From: an uncultured Spartobacteria bacterium
Lineage (GTDB): Bacteria; Verrucomicrobiota; Verrucomicrobiia; Chthoniobacterales; Terrimicrobiaceae
Length of the DNA: 64,000 nt
Direction of reading: 5' to 3'
Assembly: GCA_937919825.1 (NCBI GenBank)
Contig: CALFPA010000108.1
Coordinates: 1-64,000, forward strand
This document shows positions 17,450-27,212 of this stretch, one piece after another; position 1 is the first letter of the stretch; each line of letters starts with the position of its first letter. The position numbers were made by a program, and so were the translations under genes. A model generated the notes under the pieces. That model searched no databases, had not been told where the DNA came from, and was given only the letters and a program-made list of their open reading frames with translations.

Positions 17450-18142
17450 ATGTTCAGAGGGCCATGGATTTTGGGCTTTCGCGATTGGCCGTTGGGCGGA
17501 TCGCGCCTGTTTTCGTGGGCCTCGCTGATCCTGGCCGTTGTTTCGTGCTTCTTTCTATCTGCTTGTGGCTCGTTTTCCTCGCACCGCACCGGCACAGGTT
17601 TTTTCGACACGGTGGTGATTGATGCCGGGCATGGGGGCCACGACCGCGGCGCCCGGGCCGTTAAAGGGAATCACGAAAAAGTCCTCGCTCTGGATATTTC
17701 CCAACGCGTTTCCCGAATCCTCCGTGCCTCCGGGCTTCGGGTGGTTGAAACCCGCACCGGCGATTATTTTGTTCCGCTCGACAAACGCGTATCGATCTCG
17801 AATCGCACGAGGGACTCCGTGTTCGTGAGCATTCATCTCAATTGGGCCAGACGCTCCCGCGCCTCGGGCGTTGAGACCTTCTTTTACTCCTCTCGCTCTT
17901 CGCGACTCGCCGCCAATATCCAACGGGAAATCATCCGTCCCTACGGCGCAAAAAATCGAGGGATCAAGCCCAGCCGTTTTTATGTGCTTCGAAAAAATAA
18001 ACGCCCGGCGGTTTTGGTTGAGTTGGGCTTTGTCTCGAATTCCAACGAAAACAATTCCCTCCAAAAATCCCACATTCGCCAAAAGCTCGCCGAAGCGGTG
18101 GCCCGGGGAATTCTTGCGGAAAAAAACGGTCGATTTCCTTGA
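17450..18142 (+). CDS. N-acetylmuramoyl-L-alanine amidase (Amidase_3), lipoprotein
   Basis: 230 residues. A hydrophobic N-terminal segment ends at LSAC, so the enzyme is probably lipid-anchored. The Amidase_3 domain cleaves the lactyl bond between MurNAc and the stem peptide. The zinc ligands are seen in [11 protein letters not shown], the Glu of [10 protein letters not shown] and the His of VSIHLNW, and the catalytic Glu in [12 protein letters not shown] immediately before the ATG gives one extra Met. It converges on the dnaJ-like gene with 16 nt between. A second, larger Amidase_3 protein lies at 35449-36597. Confidence 0.9.
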   Translation: MFRGPWILGFRDWPLGGSRLFSWASLILAVVSCFFLSACGSFSSHRTGTGFFDTVVIDAGHGGHDRGARAVKGNHEKVLALDISQRVSRILRASGLRVVETRTGDYFVPLDKRVSISNRTRDSVFVSIHLNWARRSRASGVETFFYSSRSSRLAANIQREIIRPYGAKNRGIKPSRFYVLRKNKRPAVLVELGFVSNSNENNSLQKSHIRQKLAEAVARGILAEKNGRFP

Positions 18143-18158
18143 ACGGAAGCCCGGCCTA

Positions 18159-19073
18159 CTATCGGTTAAGCGCCTCGATTTTTTCCCAGAGCGCTTTTTC
18201 TTCGGCTGAGGGATTTTCGGGAATCGAGATGCCGACCACGGCGTAGAGGTCGCCTCGCGTGGTGGCCCCTTCTGGCAATCCCATGCCCGTCAGACGGAAT
18301 TTTTTTCCGGTCTGGGTGCCGGCCGGGATTTTGAGTTTCACGCGTCCTCCGAGCGTGGGGACAGTCACGCTGCAACCCAGCACGGCATCCCACGCGGGGA
18401 TGTCTAGTTCGTAAAGGAGGTTGGCCCCTTCGATTTCAAAATCGGGGTGGCGTTGGAATTTCACACGAAGAAAGAGATCGCCCGCCCCGGCCCCGCCCGC
18501 TCCAGTTCCACCTTGGCCGGCGAGCCGGATGCGCTGTCCCTCGCGAATGCCCTTCGGGATTTTCACGGTGTAGGTCTCGAGTTTTTTCGAGGATCCTCGA
18601 CGGAAGGAAACTTGCCGCGAAGAGCCATGGAGAGCCTCCTCCAGGGTAACCATGATGTCGGCTTCCACATCCTGACCGCGCTGCGGAATCCCCCCAAATC
18701 CTCCCCGGCGGCCGCCGAACATTTGCTCGAAGAAATCGCTGAAGCCCGTTCCGCCAAATGAAAAATCCTCCTCCGAACCTTGAGGGCCCGGCGCGGGACG
18801 AAATCCTCCCCGGCGCGGAACACCTCCTCCGGCTTGTGGGCCGTGCTGCCAATCCGCTCCATAATCATCGTAGCGCTTCCGTTTTTCGGGGTCGCCGAGG
18901 ACTTCGTAGGCTTCGTTGACCTCCTTGAATTTCTCCTCCGCCTCCTTTTTGTCCTTGGCGGTATCCGGGTGGTGCTGGCGAGCCAGTTTGCGGAATGCGG
19001 TCTTGATCTCGGCAGCGCTGGCCGATTTGGAAACACCGAGGGTCTGGTAGTAATCGCGGAACTTTGCGGACAT
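18159..19073 (-). CDS. CbpA-type DnaJ co-chaperone
   Basis: 304 residues. J-domain in residues 1-70 with DYYQTLGVSK and the HPD tripeptide in RQHHPDTAKD. A Gly/Phe-rich linker follows (residues 75-130), then two DnaJ C-terminal substrate-binding domains with GQRIRLAGQGGTG and GKKFRLTGMGLP. The four CXXCXGXG zinc repeats of classical DnaJ are absent, as in CbpA (type II). It stimulates Hsp70 ATPase. It is divergent from serS, with 54 nt between the starts. A longer reading upstream overlaps serS and is rejected. Confidence 0.92.
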   Translation of the reverse strand: MSAKFRDYYQTLGVSKSASAAEIKTAFRKLARQHHPDTAKDKKEAEEKFKEVNEAYEVLGDPEKRKRYDDYGADWQHGPQAGGGVPRRGGFRPAPGPQGSEEDFSFGGTGFSDFFEQMFGGRRGGFGGIPQRGQDVEADIMVTLEEALHGSSRQVSFRRGSSKKLETYTVKIPKGIREGQRIRLAGQGGTGAGGAGAGDLFLRVKFQRHPDFEIEGANLLYELDIPAWDAVLGCSVTVPTLGGRVKLKIPAGTQTGKKFRLTGMGLPEGATTRGDLYAVVGISIPENPSAEEKALWEKIEALNR

Positions 19074-19127
19074 GTTGGACGAAAATCGATGGCCCATTTT
19101 GCCGAAATTCTCCATCCTGTCCAACCC

Positions 19128-20399
19128 ATGCTCGATATTCGTCTTATTCGGGAACAACCCGACCTCGTCAAAAGCCGTCTCGCGACCCGCTCGCCGGCCC
19201 ATGTGGAAACCATCGATGCCATCCTCGCGATTGATATCGATCGCCGCGCCTCGGAAACCCGTTTGCAGACCCTCCAAAGTGATCGCAACCGACTCAGCAA
19301 GGAGATTGGAAAACTCCGCGCCCAAAAGCTCGACTCTGCCGATCTCGAAGCGCAGGTAAAAAAAATCGCAGAGGAGATGGAGCAGGCCTCCACCGAAGCC
19401 GAGGGCCTTTCTGCCAAGCAGCGGGAGATTCTTTTGAACCTCCCGAACATGCCTCAGGCCGATATTCCCGTGGGACGGGACGCCGCCGACAATCCCGTCG
19501 TTCGCACCCATGGCGAAAAGCCGGTCATCGCCCATCCCAAGGATCATGTCGTTCTTGCCGAATCGCTCGGCCTCATCGATCCCGACCGCGCCACGAAAAT
19601 CAGCGGCAGTGGTTTCGCTGTTTACACCGGCCAGGGAGCACGGCTCGAGCGCGCGCTCTTGAATTTCCTGATCGATACCCACACCCGCGAGCATGGTTAC
19701 ACCGAGGTGAGCACGCCCTTTGTCGTTCGCCGTGAGTGCATGGTTGGCACCGGACAACTCCCGAAGTTCGAGGAGGACATGTATGGAGTCGATGGCGGAG
19801 GGCTTTTTCTGGTTCCCACCGCCGAGGTGCCCGTGACGAATCTCCACCGCGAGGAAATCGTCAGCGCCGCCAATTTTCCGATCCAGTATGCCGCCTACAC
19901 GCCGTGCTTCCGCCGCGAGGCGGGATCAGCTGGCCGCGAGACGCGCGGGCTCATTCGCATGCACCAGTTCGATAAAGTGGAACTCGTCAAAATCTGCTCG
20001 CCCGAGCAGTCGAATGCCGAACTCGAATCCCTCACGGCCAACGCCGAGCGCATCCTCCAAAAGCTCGGGCTCCACTACCGCGTCATCGTTCTTTGCACCG
20101 GCGATATGGGCTTTGGCTCCGCGAAAACCTACGACATCGAAGTCTGGGCGCCCGGCCAGAATTCCTACCTTGAGGTATCGAGCTGCTCGAATTTTGAGGA
20201 CTACCAAGCCCGTCGAATGAACCTCCGTTTCAAGGGCGACGATGGCAAGAATCGCTATTGCCATACGCTCAACGGCTCTGGAACCGCGCTGGCCCGGCTT
20301 TATGTGGCGCTGTTGGAAAACTACCAGCAGCCTGATGGCACAGTCCGAATCCCGGAAGCGCTCCAGCCTTACTTCGGTGCCGACAAAATCTCGAAATAA
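19128..20399 (+). CDS. serS: Serine--tRNA ligase
   Basis: Class II aminoacyl-tRNA synthetase. 423 residues, typical. It starts MLDIRLIREQPDLVKSRLA, as in the family. Residues 30-105 form the antiparallel coiled-coil arm that grips the long variable arm of tRNA-Ser. The catalytic core follows, with motif 2 (TPCFRREAGSAGRETRGLIR) and motif 3 (LNGSGTALARLYVALLEN). It is followed after 43 nt by tilS, giving a translation-related pair. Confidence 0.97.
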   Translation: MLDIRLIREQPDLVKSRLATRSPAHVETIDAILAIDIDRRASETRLQTLQSDRNRLSKEIGKLRAQKLDSADLEAQVKKIAEEMEQASTEAEGLSAKQREILLNLPNMPQADIPVGRDAADNPVVRTHGEKPVIAHPKDHVVLAESLGLIDPDRATKISGSGFAVYTGQGARLERALLNFLIDTHTREHGYTEVSTPFVVRRECMVGTGQLPKFEEDMYGVDGGGLFLVPTAEVPVTNLHREEIVSAANFPIQYAAYTPCFRREAGSAGRETRGLIRMHQFDKVELVKICSPEQSNAELESLTANAERILQKLGLHYRVIVLCTGDMGFGSAKTYDIEVWAPGQNSYLEVSSCSNFEDYQARRMNLRFKGDDGKNRYCHTLNGSGTALARLYVALLENYQQPDGTVRIPEALQPYFGADKISK

Positions 20400-20442
20400 G
20401 CCGACAACACCCGAATTGCTCCCATCCGCCGTCACCAGCGCG

Positions 20443-21357
20443 ATGGCGGGCTTTTCGCATAATAAAAAACTGCTCGTCGGTGTCTCTGGAGGCCGTGACT
20501 CGATGGTCCTTCTCGACGTTCTTGTCAGGCTCGGATTCCAGCGCCTCGTCGTTTGCCATCTCGACCACACCCTGCGGGGTCGAGCCTCGCAGGAGGATTT
20601 GGTTTTCGTTCGTCGGCAAGCCAAGGCGATGGGATGTGAATTGGAATCGGCCCAGGCACGGACGGCCGAGTTCGCGGCCGAGCAAAAAATATCCCTCGAA
20701 CTTGCCGCCAGAGAGCTTCGCCAGGCCTTCTTCGCGAAGTGCGCCAAGATTCACAAATGCCGGATCCTTATCCTGGCCCACCACGCCGATGACCAGATCG
20801 AGACCTGCCTTTTCAATTTCCTACGCGGCACTGGCGCCTCGGGATTGGCGGGAATGAAGCCTGTCTCCAAGCTCGGCACCCTCACGGTTCACCGTCCGAT
20901 GCTGGGCGTCGAGCGGCGAGAAATCGATCTCTACCAAAAGCTCCACAGCATCCGATTTCGCGAGGATGCATCCAATGCCGAGTTGCTTCATGCGAGGAAC
21001 AAGCTCCGCCTTTCCGTCATCCCGGCGATCGAGCGGGCGCTCGGTCCAGGCTTTCGCAAAGCCATTCCCCGGGCCGCCGAAATCCTCCGCGCTGAGGATG
21101 AATGGATGTCTTCGTTCGTCCCTGAACCTTCTAAAAACCTCTCCTGCCGCGATCTTCGGGGAATGCCATTGGCCCTTCAGCGCCGAACGATTCACCGCTG
21201 GTTGAAGTCCTGCGGAGTGCCGGAATGCGGATGGGAGGAAACCCGCCGTGTGCTCTCGCTTCTGGATACGACGGGTCCCGCAAAAACCAATCTTCCCGGC
21301 GGTCTTCACGCCAGACGCCGGGCGGGAGTCCTATTTCTCGAGAAAGGCACGGAATGA
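20443..21357 (+). CDS. tilS: tRNA(Ile)-lysidine synthase
   Basis: ATP-dependent enzyme that turns C34 of the CAU-anticodon tRNA-Ile into lysidine. 304 residues from ATG 20443; a TTG at 20416 would add 9 residues. The PP-loop SGGRDSM is near residue 16, and later family blocks are present: VCHLDHTLRG, LAHHADDQIETCLFNFLRGTGASGL and NKLRLSVIPAIE. The C-terminal domain of long TilS forms is largely missing, as in the shorter type. The stop overlaps the start of the next gene (ATGA). Confidence 0.92.
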   Translation: MAGFSHNKKLLVGVSGGRDSMVLLDVLVRLGFQRLVVCHLDHTLRGRASQEDLVFVRRQAKAMGCELESAQARTAEFAAEQKISLELAARELRQAFFAKCAKIHKCRILILAHHADDQIETCLFNFLRGTGASGLAGMKPVSKLGTLTVHRPMLGVERREIDLYQKLHSIRFREDASNAELLHARNKLRLSVIPAIERALGPGFRKAIPRAAEILRAEDEWMSSFVPEPSKNLSCRDLRGMPLALQRRTIHRWLKSCGVPECGWEETRRVLSLLDTTGPAKTNLPGGLHARRRAGVLFLEKGTE

Positions 21358-22046
21358 ATTTGCAGCAAGCCGTCCGATCCGGGCTCCGTGCGGCTCGGAT
21401 GAATCTCTGGCCGGGGCTGTTTCTGCAGTCGATCATGCTTTGTTTCATTGCCACTTACCTCCTGCACGATGGCACACAGGCTTTTCTCGCCAGGGTTGGC
21501 GGGATCAAGCAGGAGGTCGGCTACACTTTCGCTTTTGTGAGCTACATGCTTTCCGGGGCTCTCCTGCCGGAGTTGATGCGGATGGTTTTTTTCCAGGGTT
21601 GGAAACCGCGATGGGAAAATCTTTGGAACTTCGCCCTGACAGGCCCATTCATCGGCTTCATGGGTGTGGTGGTCGATTTTTTCTACCGCTGCCAGAATGC
21701 GTGGTTCGGGGTGGGAAACGATTGGGGCACGCTCATCACGAAGGTCCTCGTTGATCAATTGTTCTTTAGCCCGTTCCTCGCGAATCTTATGTGCACCATA
21801 TTTTTCACGCTCCGGGATGGCCGGTTTTCGCGGGAGGTTTTCGCTTCGATCTTCACTGTCGGGTTCATCACAGGAAAATTTCTACCCGTGCAAATCGCCG
21901 GCTGGGCCTTCTGGTTTCCCGCAGTCGCCTGCATCTATTTCATGCCTCCGCAGCTTCAGATTCCATTCGCCGTTTTGGTCCAGACATTCTGGGTCCTGAT
22001 GCTCACGACGATCACCGAAAGACAAGCTCGCACGGCCTGCGGTTAA
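21354..22046 (+). CDS. Mpv17/PMP22-like membrane protein
   Basis: 230 residues, start overlapping the tilS stop. Four or so hydrophobic segments are visible. The arrangement [18 protein letters not shown], then [12 protein letters not shown], and finally a [22 protein letters not shown] block ending in a FW motif follows the Mpv17/PMP22 signature (GPxxHxWY, KxxxDQxxxxP, WPxxQxxNFxxVP) known from mitochondrial and peroxisomal proteins. The match is motif-level recognition, not an alignment. If correct, it is a bacterial member in the inner membrane. The role is unknown, possibly channel-like as proposed for the eukaryotic proteins. Confidence 0.6.
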   Translation: MNLQQAVRSGLRAARMNLWPGLFLQSIMLCFIATYLLHDGTQAFLARVGGIKQEVGYTFAFVSYMLSGALLPELMRMVFFQGWKPRWENLWNFALTGPFIGFMGVVVDFFYRCQNAWFGVGNDWGTLITKVLVDQLFFSPFLANLMCTIFFTLRDGRFSREVFASIFTVGFITGKFLPVQIAGWAFWFPAVACIYFMPPQLQIPFAVLVQTFWVLMLTTITERQARTACG

Positions 22047-22134
22047 GGGGGAACCTCAAGTCCGAAATTGGCTTTCCAAGGCTTGCCGGAGACAGGATAT
22101 TTGCACCTCATTTTTCGATTCCCGCTACCAATCT

Positions 22135-23832
22135 ATGCCTTCTAAAAATAACACCTCCATGCGTCCCTTTTCTTCCGTCGTGTTTGATGGTCTCAGCCGG
22201 GCGCCGAGCCGCGCGATGCTGTATCCGGTCGGATACAAGGAGAGCGATTTTTCAAAACCCCAGATCGGTATTGCCTCGACCTGGAGCATGGTCACGCCGT
22301 GCAATATGCACATCGACCAACTCGCCCGCGAAGCCTCGCTGGGCGTCGATGCAGCCGGCGGCAAGGCTACGATCTTCAATACCATCACGATCTCTGACGG
22401 CATTTCGATGGGCACTCCTGGAATGAAATACTCGCTCGTCTCGCGCGAGGTTATCGCCGACTCGATCGAGACGGTGGTGGGATGTCAGGGCTTCGATGGA
22501 TTTGTGGCGATCGGCGGATGCGATAAAAACATGCCGGCTTGCATCATGGCGATGACCCGAATGAATCGCGCCTCGGTTTTTGTGTATGGCGGCACGATCC
22601 AGCCAGGATGCCTGGCGAAGCGTCAGTTGGATGTCGTCTCGGTCTTCGAGGCGGTCGGTCAGTGCGCCATGAATAAAATTTCCCGCAAAGAACTTCATGA
22701 TGTGGAGTCCAAGGCCATTCCCGGGCCAGGATCCTGCGGGGGCATGTATACGGCAAATACCATGGCGTCGGCGATCGAGGCCTTGGGCTTCAGCCTGCCA
22801 AACAGCTCCGCGCAGAACGCCGTGTCTCCCCAGAAAAACGCCGACTGCCGAAATGCCGGTGCCGCTGTTTACAACCTGCTCAAACGCGGCATCCGCCCCT
22901 CGGACATCATTTCGAACGAGGCCCTGGAAAATGCGATCACTGTCACCATCGCGCTCGGAGGTTCCACTAATGCGGTTCTCCACCTTCTCGCCATCGCCCA
23001 TACGGCGAATATCAAGCTCGCTCTAGAGGACTTCACGCGCATCGGCGCCAGAGTGCCGGTCCTGGCTGATCTCAAGCCCAGTGGTCGTTTTTTGATGAGC
23101 GAACTCGTCGATATCGGCGGCATCGTTCCGTTGATGAAGACCCTCCTTGCCGAAGGCCTGCTTCATGGGGATTGCCTCACGGTCACGGGCAAAACGCTCA
23201 AACAAAACCTCGCTCCATTCAAACCCTACCCGAAGGGCCAGACGATCGTGCGTCCGATCAAGGATCCGATCAAAAAAGACAGCCACCTTGTCATTCTCAA
23301 AGGCAACCTCGCGCCAGCCGGAGCCGTGGCGAAAATCAGCGGCAAGGAAGGCGAGAAATTCAGTGGCAGTGCCAGGGTTTTCGAATCCGAGGAAACGGCG
23401 CTTGAGGCGATTCTTTCGAACAAGGTGAAAAAGGGCGATGTCATCGTGATCCGCTACGAAGGGCCCCGTGGTGGCCCCGGAATGCGGGAAATGCTCTCAC
23501 CCACCAGCGCCGTGATGGGAGCCGGTCTGGGCAAGGATGTGGCATTGATCACCGATGGGAGATTTTCCGGTGGCACGCATGGTTTTGTGGTTGGGCACAT
23601 CACCCCCGAGGCGTTTGATGGGGGACCCTTGGCCATCGTGAAAAATGGGGACTCCATCACGATCGATGGCATATCGCACAAACTCACCTTGGATCTTCCG
23701 AAAAAGGAAATAGAGGCGCGTCTGGCCAAGTGGAAAAAGCCGAAGCCGCGCATGACGCATGGCGTTTTGGCGAAATATGCGAAACTCGTTTCCACCGCCT
23801 CCGAAGGGGCTGTGACCGACGCGAATCTTTAA
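22135..23832 (+). CDS. ilvD: Dihydroxy-acid dehydratase
   Basis: Iron-sulfur enzyme of valine, leucine and isoleucine synthesis, converting 2,3-dihydroxy acids to 2-keto acids. 565 residues, normal length. Cluster and active-site cysteines appear in [13 protein letters not shown] and [16 protein letters not shown], and the C-terminal GGPGMREML and [16 protein letters not shown] blocks are intact. No leader peptide or T-box-like structure is evident in the 88 nt upstream. The NRPS-like gene starts 11 nt downstream, so the two may be co-transcribed. Confidence 0.97.
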   Translation: MPSKNNTSMRPFSSVVFDGLSRAPSRAMLYPVGYKESDFSKPQIGIASTWSMVTPCNMHIDQLAREASLGVDAAGGKATIFNTITISDGISMGTPGMKYSLVSREVIADSIETVVGCQGFDGFVAIGGCDKNMPACIMAMTRMNRASVFVYGGTIQPGCLAKRQLDVVSVFEAVGQCAMNKISRKELHDVESKAIPGPGSCGGMYTANTMASAIEALGFSLPNSSAQNAVSPQKNADCRNAGAAVYNLLKRGIRPSDIISNEALENAITVTIALGGSTNAVLHLLAIAHTANIKLALEDFTRIGARVPVLADLKPSGRFLMSELVDIGGIVPLMKTLLAEGLLHGDCLTVTGKTLKQNLAPFKPYPKGQTIVRPIKDPIKKDSHLVILKGNLAPAGAVAKISGKEGEKFSGSARVFESEETALEAILSNKVKKGDVIVIRYEGPRGGPGMREMLSPTSAVMGAGLGKDVALITDGRFSGGTHGFVVGHITPEAFDGGPLAIVKNGDSITIDGISHKLTLDLPKKEIEARLAKWKKPKPRMTHGVLAKYAKLVSTASEGAVTDANL

Positions 23833-23843
23833 TTCCACTGACC

Positions 23844-26800
23844 ATGCGGCAATATCCGGCGAATCCCATGCAATCCGCGGCTTACCACCGCTACAGCGAT
23901 GCGCCGAAGGCTCCGGGTGCTCAGGTCCAGGTTTCGATCAGCTTTGGCGAGAGTGTGAATTCGGAGTTTCTCCGTCAGGCTTGGAACTTGGTGATCCAGC
24001 GCCATCCGATGCTTCGCTCCGCATTTTCGAAGTCCATCGACGGCGTTGTCATCCGCGAGGCCGACAAGGGCGATCCTCAGTGGATCTCTCTCGATTGGCA
24101 GAGTGTGCCGCCTGCTGAGATTCCAGAAAAATGGAACGCCTTGGTTGCAGCCGACGCCCAGGCGGATTTTGAGCCGCTGTCGCTCCCACTGGTTCGCCTT
24201 CACGAAATCCGGTTGCCGGGAGGTTCCGGGCATTACCTCCTGACCACGCCGGCTTTTTTGCTCGATGAATTTTCGATCGCGCGCGTCCTGCTGGATTTAC
24301 TCCAGACCCTGGGACAATCCCCGCTCGCGCTCCCCGGGGAGTTTCCCGAACCGGTTCAGGCGAAGAGTTGGCGAGAATTCATGGAGGGCGCATCCGCTCC
24401 GATGCGGATCGAGCCCCGGTTCGGTGATGGCGCGTTTGTCCGGGCCTCAGTGTTGTTGGATCGCGCCGGAACTTCGGCATTTTCGAAATTCTGTCACGAC
24501 AATGATCTGGAGGAGAGCCTCGTGGCCCGGTGCCTGTGGTCGCTTTTGCTTCGCCGGTTCGGCGCCACCGGAAACCTGATACTTTGCCGGTTCGATGCCC
24601 GCGCGGAATCCACCGAGGCGGGATTTTTCCAGAATTGGCTTCCGATCGTTCAATCTTGGAGCGGGAATATCGGCGACTGGCTCGACGCGGCGCAGTTGCT
24701 CGAGGATACCTTGGCCGAAAACATCTGGATCGATGCCGATGAGGTTTTGCGAACGGCGGCCCTCGAGTTTTCCCCCACCGAGGTCGAAACCTCCTTCGAG
24801 TGGCGCGGGGCTTCGATGAACGATATGATCCACTCCGCATTGCCGCGCTGGATCAATTTCGATGCTCAAATCCAGGCCGTTCAATCCCCTGGATTCCATC
24901 TCGAAGCTCGTCCTGGCGCCCGGCTCGAACTCTCGATTTCCGGTCCGTTTTCGACCGAAGTCGCCGCCAAGGAAATCCTCTCGCGGTTGGCATTCCTGAT
25001 AAACGGCCTCCCGGACTCCCGTTCGAAACCGGTTCATCGCCTTCCTATTCTCCTACCCGAAGAAATCCGGGCCATTCGCCAGTCGTCCCACGGTCCAGCT
25101 CAGCCTGCCCACAGCGGCACGGTGGTCGAGGCCCTCCGCCGGCATGCTTCCGAATCCCCGGAGGTCATCGCGGTTCGTTGCGGTGATTACACGATGACCT
25201 ATGCGGAACTCGATGCGATGTCCGACAAGTTGGCCTCGCATTTGAAAAAAACCGGCGTCTCCGGTGGTTGGCATGCCGCGGTGGTTCTCTCGCCCTCGGC
25301 TTGGGCGGCCGTGGCTCTTTTTGGAATCTGGAAGGCTGGCAACTCCTGCCTCGCCCTGGATCCCAATGCCTCAGCCGATTGGATCGAGCAAACGCTCTCC
25401 TCTCATGATGTCTCAATCGTCATTGGCGACTCCTCCAGCGCGCCACGGATCGATATCAACCACCGCCGCCGAATCGTCCTGGATTCCGAATGGGAATTCA
25501 TGGAGGTCGATTCTGAAACGCCCGAGTCGCCCTCGATTGACTCGCTGGCCGTGACGATCGGTGGCTGCGAGACCACTCCGCCGCCGATGATTCGAGGTCT
25601 CAACCACTCGATGATTCTCTCCGCCACGCTCGAAGGGGCGCGGTTGATGGATTTCCGCGCCGGGGATGTGTTTTTGATCAAATCCCTCGCCGGGGGCGGA
25701 TCGTTTTTCGACGAATGGCTCATCCCGATTGTTTGTGGCGGCACGGCCTTTGTTTTCACTGGAGATTCCCGCGAAGCCGTCTCGGCTCCGGTGACGCACC
25801 TCCGATTGACAGAACCCGAGTGGGCGAACCACGCAGCCGCCTGGCTTTTCGGCGAGACCGCCTTTTCCGAGTTGATTCGTTCCGTGGCGATCGAGGCGGG
25901 CGGGCCACTTCTCAATAGCGCATCGGTCTGGAATCGCCGGTTTCTGAATCGCATCAAGCAAACCATTTTCTTCAGCCCCGCCGGGCTTTGCGGTTTGGGG
26001 TTTGCCGGTGGCATTCGAAAAGATTCCGCACGCCAGCCCGTTGGGAAGCCGACTGCGGAAGTCGAAATTTCCCTCGTGGATGAAGATGGTTTGGAAATTC
26101 CCGCCGGTTCCCTGGGTAAAATTCATTTCAAGTTTCCCGGCTGGAGGACTCTTCCTGGTGCCGAAGGGCGCTTGGGAATCAACCTCGGAATCCATGGTTG
26201 GCGGGACGCCCAAGGCGATTTTCATTTGGAGAACCCAGAGCCAGGAACCAGCGGCCTTCTGGATTTCAAGTCGATCCAGCAGACCCGATCCTTTGAGAAA
26301 AGTGTTCTCTCCGTGCATGCGGAATCTGTGGTTTATGTCCTCTCCAACGAGGACGAAGAGGGGGCTGTTACCTTGCAGTCCTGGCCACTGAATCGCGCCG
26401 GTTGGATTGATCCCTCGCAACTTCCGGGCCCAGCGTCGGAAACCCCGTCTTCCAACACTCCTGTGGAGCCGGTCGCTGCGCGGACTTTACCGGTGCGGCG
26501 CAACTCCTCCAGCGAGGCGTGGACTCCTTTGGTGAAATTGCAAAATGGCGAAGGGGGGCGTCCGTTATTTTTGGTTCACTCCGCGAGCGGGTCTCCCGAA
26601 ATTTATCGCGAATTGGTGGAATCCATCGGACCCGGTCGCCGCATTTTAGGGATTTCCGCACGGGTTTTTTTCAATCCCGAGGCCTGCCATCCGAATATCG
26701 AAACAGCCGCCGCCCAATACCTCGCCGCCATTTTCGAGGAGGAGCCGACTTCGAACTTCCAACTCGCGGGCTTCGGCTTCGGCGCCACCGTGGTCCTCGA

Positions 26801-27212
26801 AATGGCCCGCCAGCTTCAATCTGTGGGGCGTGAATTGCCGGAGTTGGTTTTGATCGGTTGCACTCCGCCTCAAGCGATCCAGACGGAAAATTGGCTGGGG
26901 CGTCTCAAAAAATCTTTCAAGCGTTCGAAAGGCACGGAACGCATGGAGTCGAGCGATCCCGACAACCAAACCGCCGTGCGGCACGAGGCGATCTGGCGAA
27001 GCTACCGGTTTCCGGTTTCTGAATTTCCGGCGAAAATCATCCTGCCCTCCAATCTCGGCGAAGGCGTTCCAGAAGCCTGGCTGGAAATCCTCCCCTATGC
27101 CGAAATCGAATTCACCCGATCCTACTGGGCCGACATGCTGGCCCGCCCTGCCGTGAAGCGCGTGGCCTCGATCTTGAGTGCCGTTGCCTCGCCACAATCC
27201 TCGGAAGACTAG
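23844..27212 (+). CDS. NRPS-like protein with all catalytic motifs lost
   Basis: 1122 residues in the order condensation (about 1-390), adenylation (about 430-860), thioesterase (about 905-1100), with no carrier domain. The condensation HHxxxDG site reads PAFLLDE (136-142). The adenylation domain keeps A1 (MTYAEL) and A2 (WKAGNSCLALDP), but the A3 glycine/serine loop is replaced by VTIGGCETTPPP and the A7 TGD by LGI. The thioesterase keeps LFLVHSASGSPEIYREL, but GxSxG is GFGFG (Ser to Gly, residue 978) and the usual C-terminal GDH histidine position reads SYW. The frame is unbroken and codon use resembles its neighbours. It therefore looks like a maintained pseudo-NRPS, perhaps a binding or scaffold protein. 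It starts 11 nt after ilvD and overlaps the convergent chelatase gene by 4 nt. Confidence 0.8.
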   Translation: MRQYPANPMQSAAYHRYSDAPKAPGAQVQVSISFGESVNSEFLRQAWNLVIQRHPMLRSAFSKSIDGVVIREADKGDPQWISLDWQSVPPAEIPEKWNALVAADAQADFEPLSLPLVRLHEIRLPGGSGHYLLTTPAFLLDEFSIARVLLDLLQTLGQSPLALPGEFPEPVQAKSWREFMEGASAPMRIEPRFGDGAFVRASVLLDRAGTSAFSKFCHDNDLEESLVARCLWSLLLRRFGATGNLILCRFDARAESTEAGFFQNWLPIVQSWSGNIGDWLDAAQLLEDTLAENIWIDADEVLRTAALEFSPTEVETSFEWRGASMNDMIHSALPRWINFDAQIQAVQSPGFHLEARPGARLELSISGPFSTEVAAKEILSRLAFLINGLPDSRSKPVHRLPILLPEEIRAIRQSSHGPAQPAHSGTVVEALRRHASESPEVIAVRCGDYTMTYAELDAMSDKLASHLKKTGVSGGWHAAVVLSPSAWAAVALFGIWKAGNSCLALDPNASADWIEQTLSSHDVSIVIGDSSSAPRIDINHRRRIVLDSEWEFMEVDSETPESPSIDSLAVTIGGCETTPPPMIRGLNHSMILSATLEGARLMDFRAGDVFLIKSLAGGGSFFDEWLIPIVCGGTAFVFTGDSREAVSAPVTHLRLTEPEWANHAAAWLFGETAFSELIRSVAIEAGGPLLNSASVWNRRFLNRIKQTIFFSPAGLCGLGFAGGIRKDSARQPVGKPTAEVEISLVDEDGLEIPAGSLGKIHFKFPGWRTLPGAEGRLGINLGIHGWRDAQGDFHLENPEPGTSGLLDFKSIQQTRSFEKSVLSVHAESVVYVLSNEDEEGAVTLQSWPLNRAGWIDPSQLPGPASETPSSNTPVEPVAARTLPVRRNSSSEAWTPLVKLQNGEGGRPLFLVHSASGSPEIYRELVESIGPGRRILGISARVFFNPEACHPNIETAAAQYLAAIFEEEPTSNFQLAGFGFGATVVLEMARQLQSVGRELPELVLIGCTPPQAIQTENWLGRLKKSFKRSKGTERMESSDPDNQTAVRHEAIWRSYRFPVSEFPAKIILPSNLGEGVPEAWLEILPYAEIEFTRSYWADMLARPAVKRVASILSAVASPQSSED

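Noticed and set aside
22135-27212. Non-ribosomal peptide biosynthetic cluster
   Set aside because: The only NRPS-like gene lacks a carrier domain and all catalytic motifs, and the neighbours are ilvD and a chelatase; no phosphopantetheinyl transferase or tailoring gene is nearby.
23844-27212. Frameshift or sequencing error explaining the lost NRPS motifs
   Set aside because: The frame is continuous, and the sequence around each site still aligns to the family in the same frame, so the residues themselves are substituted.
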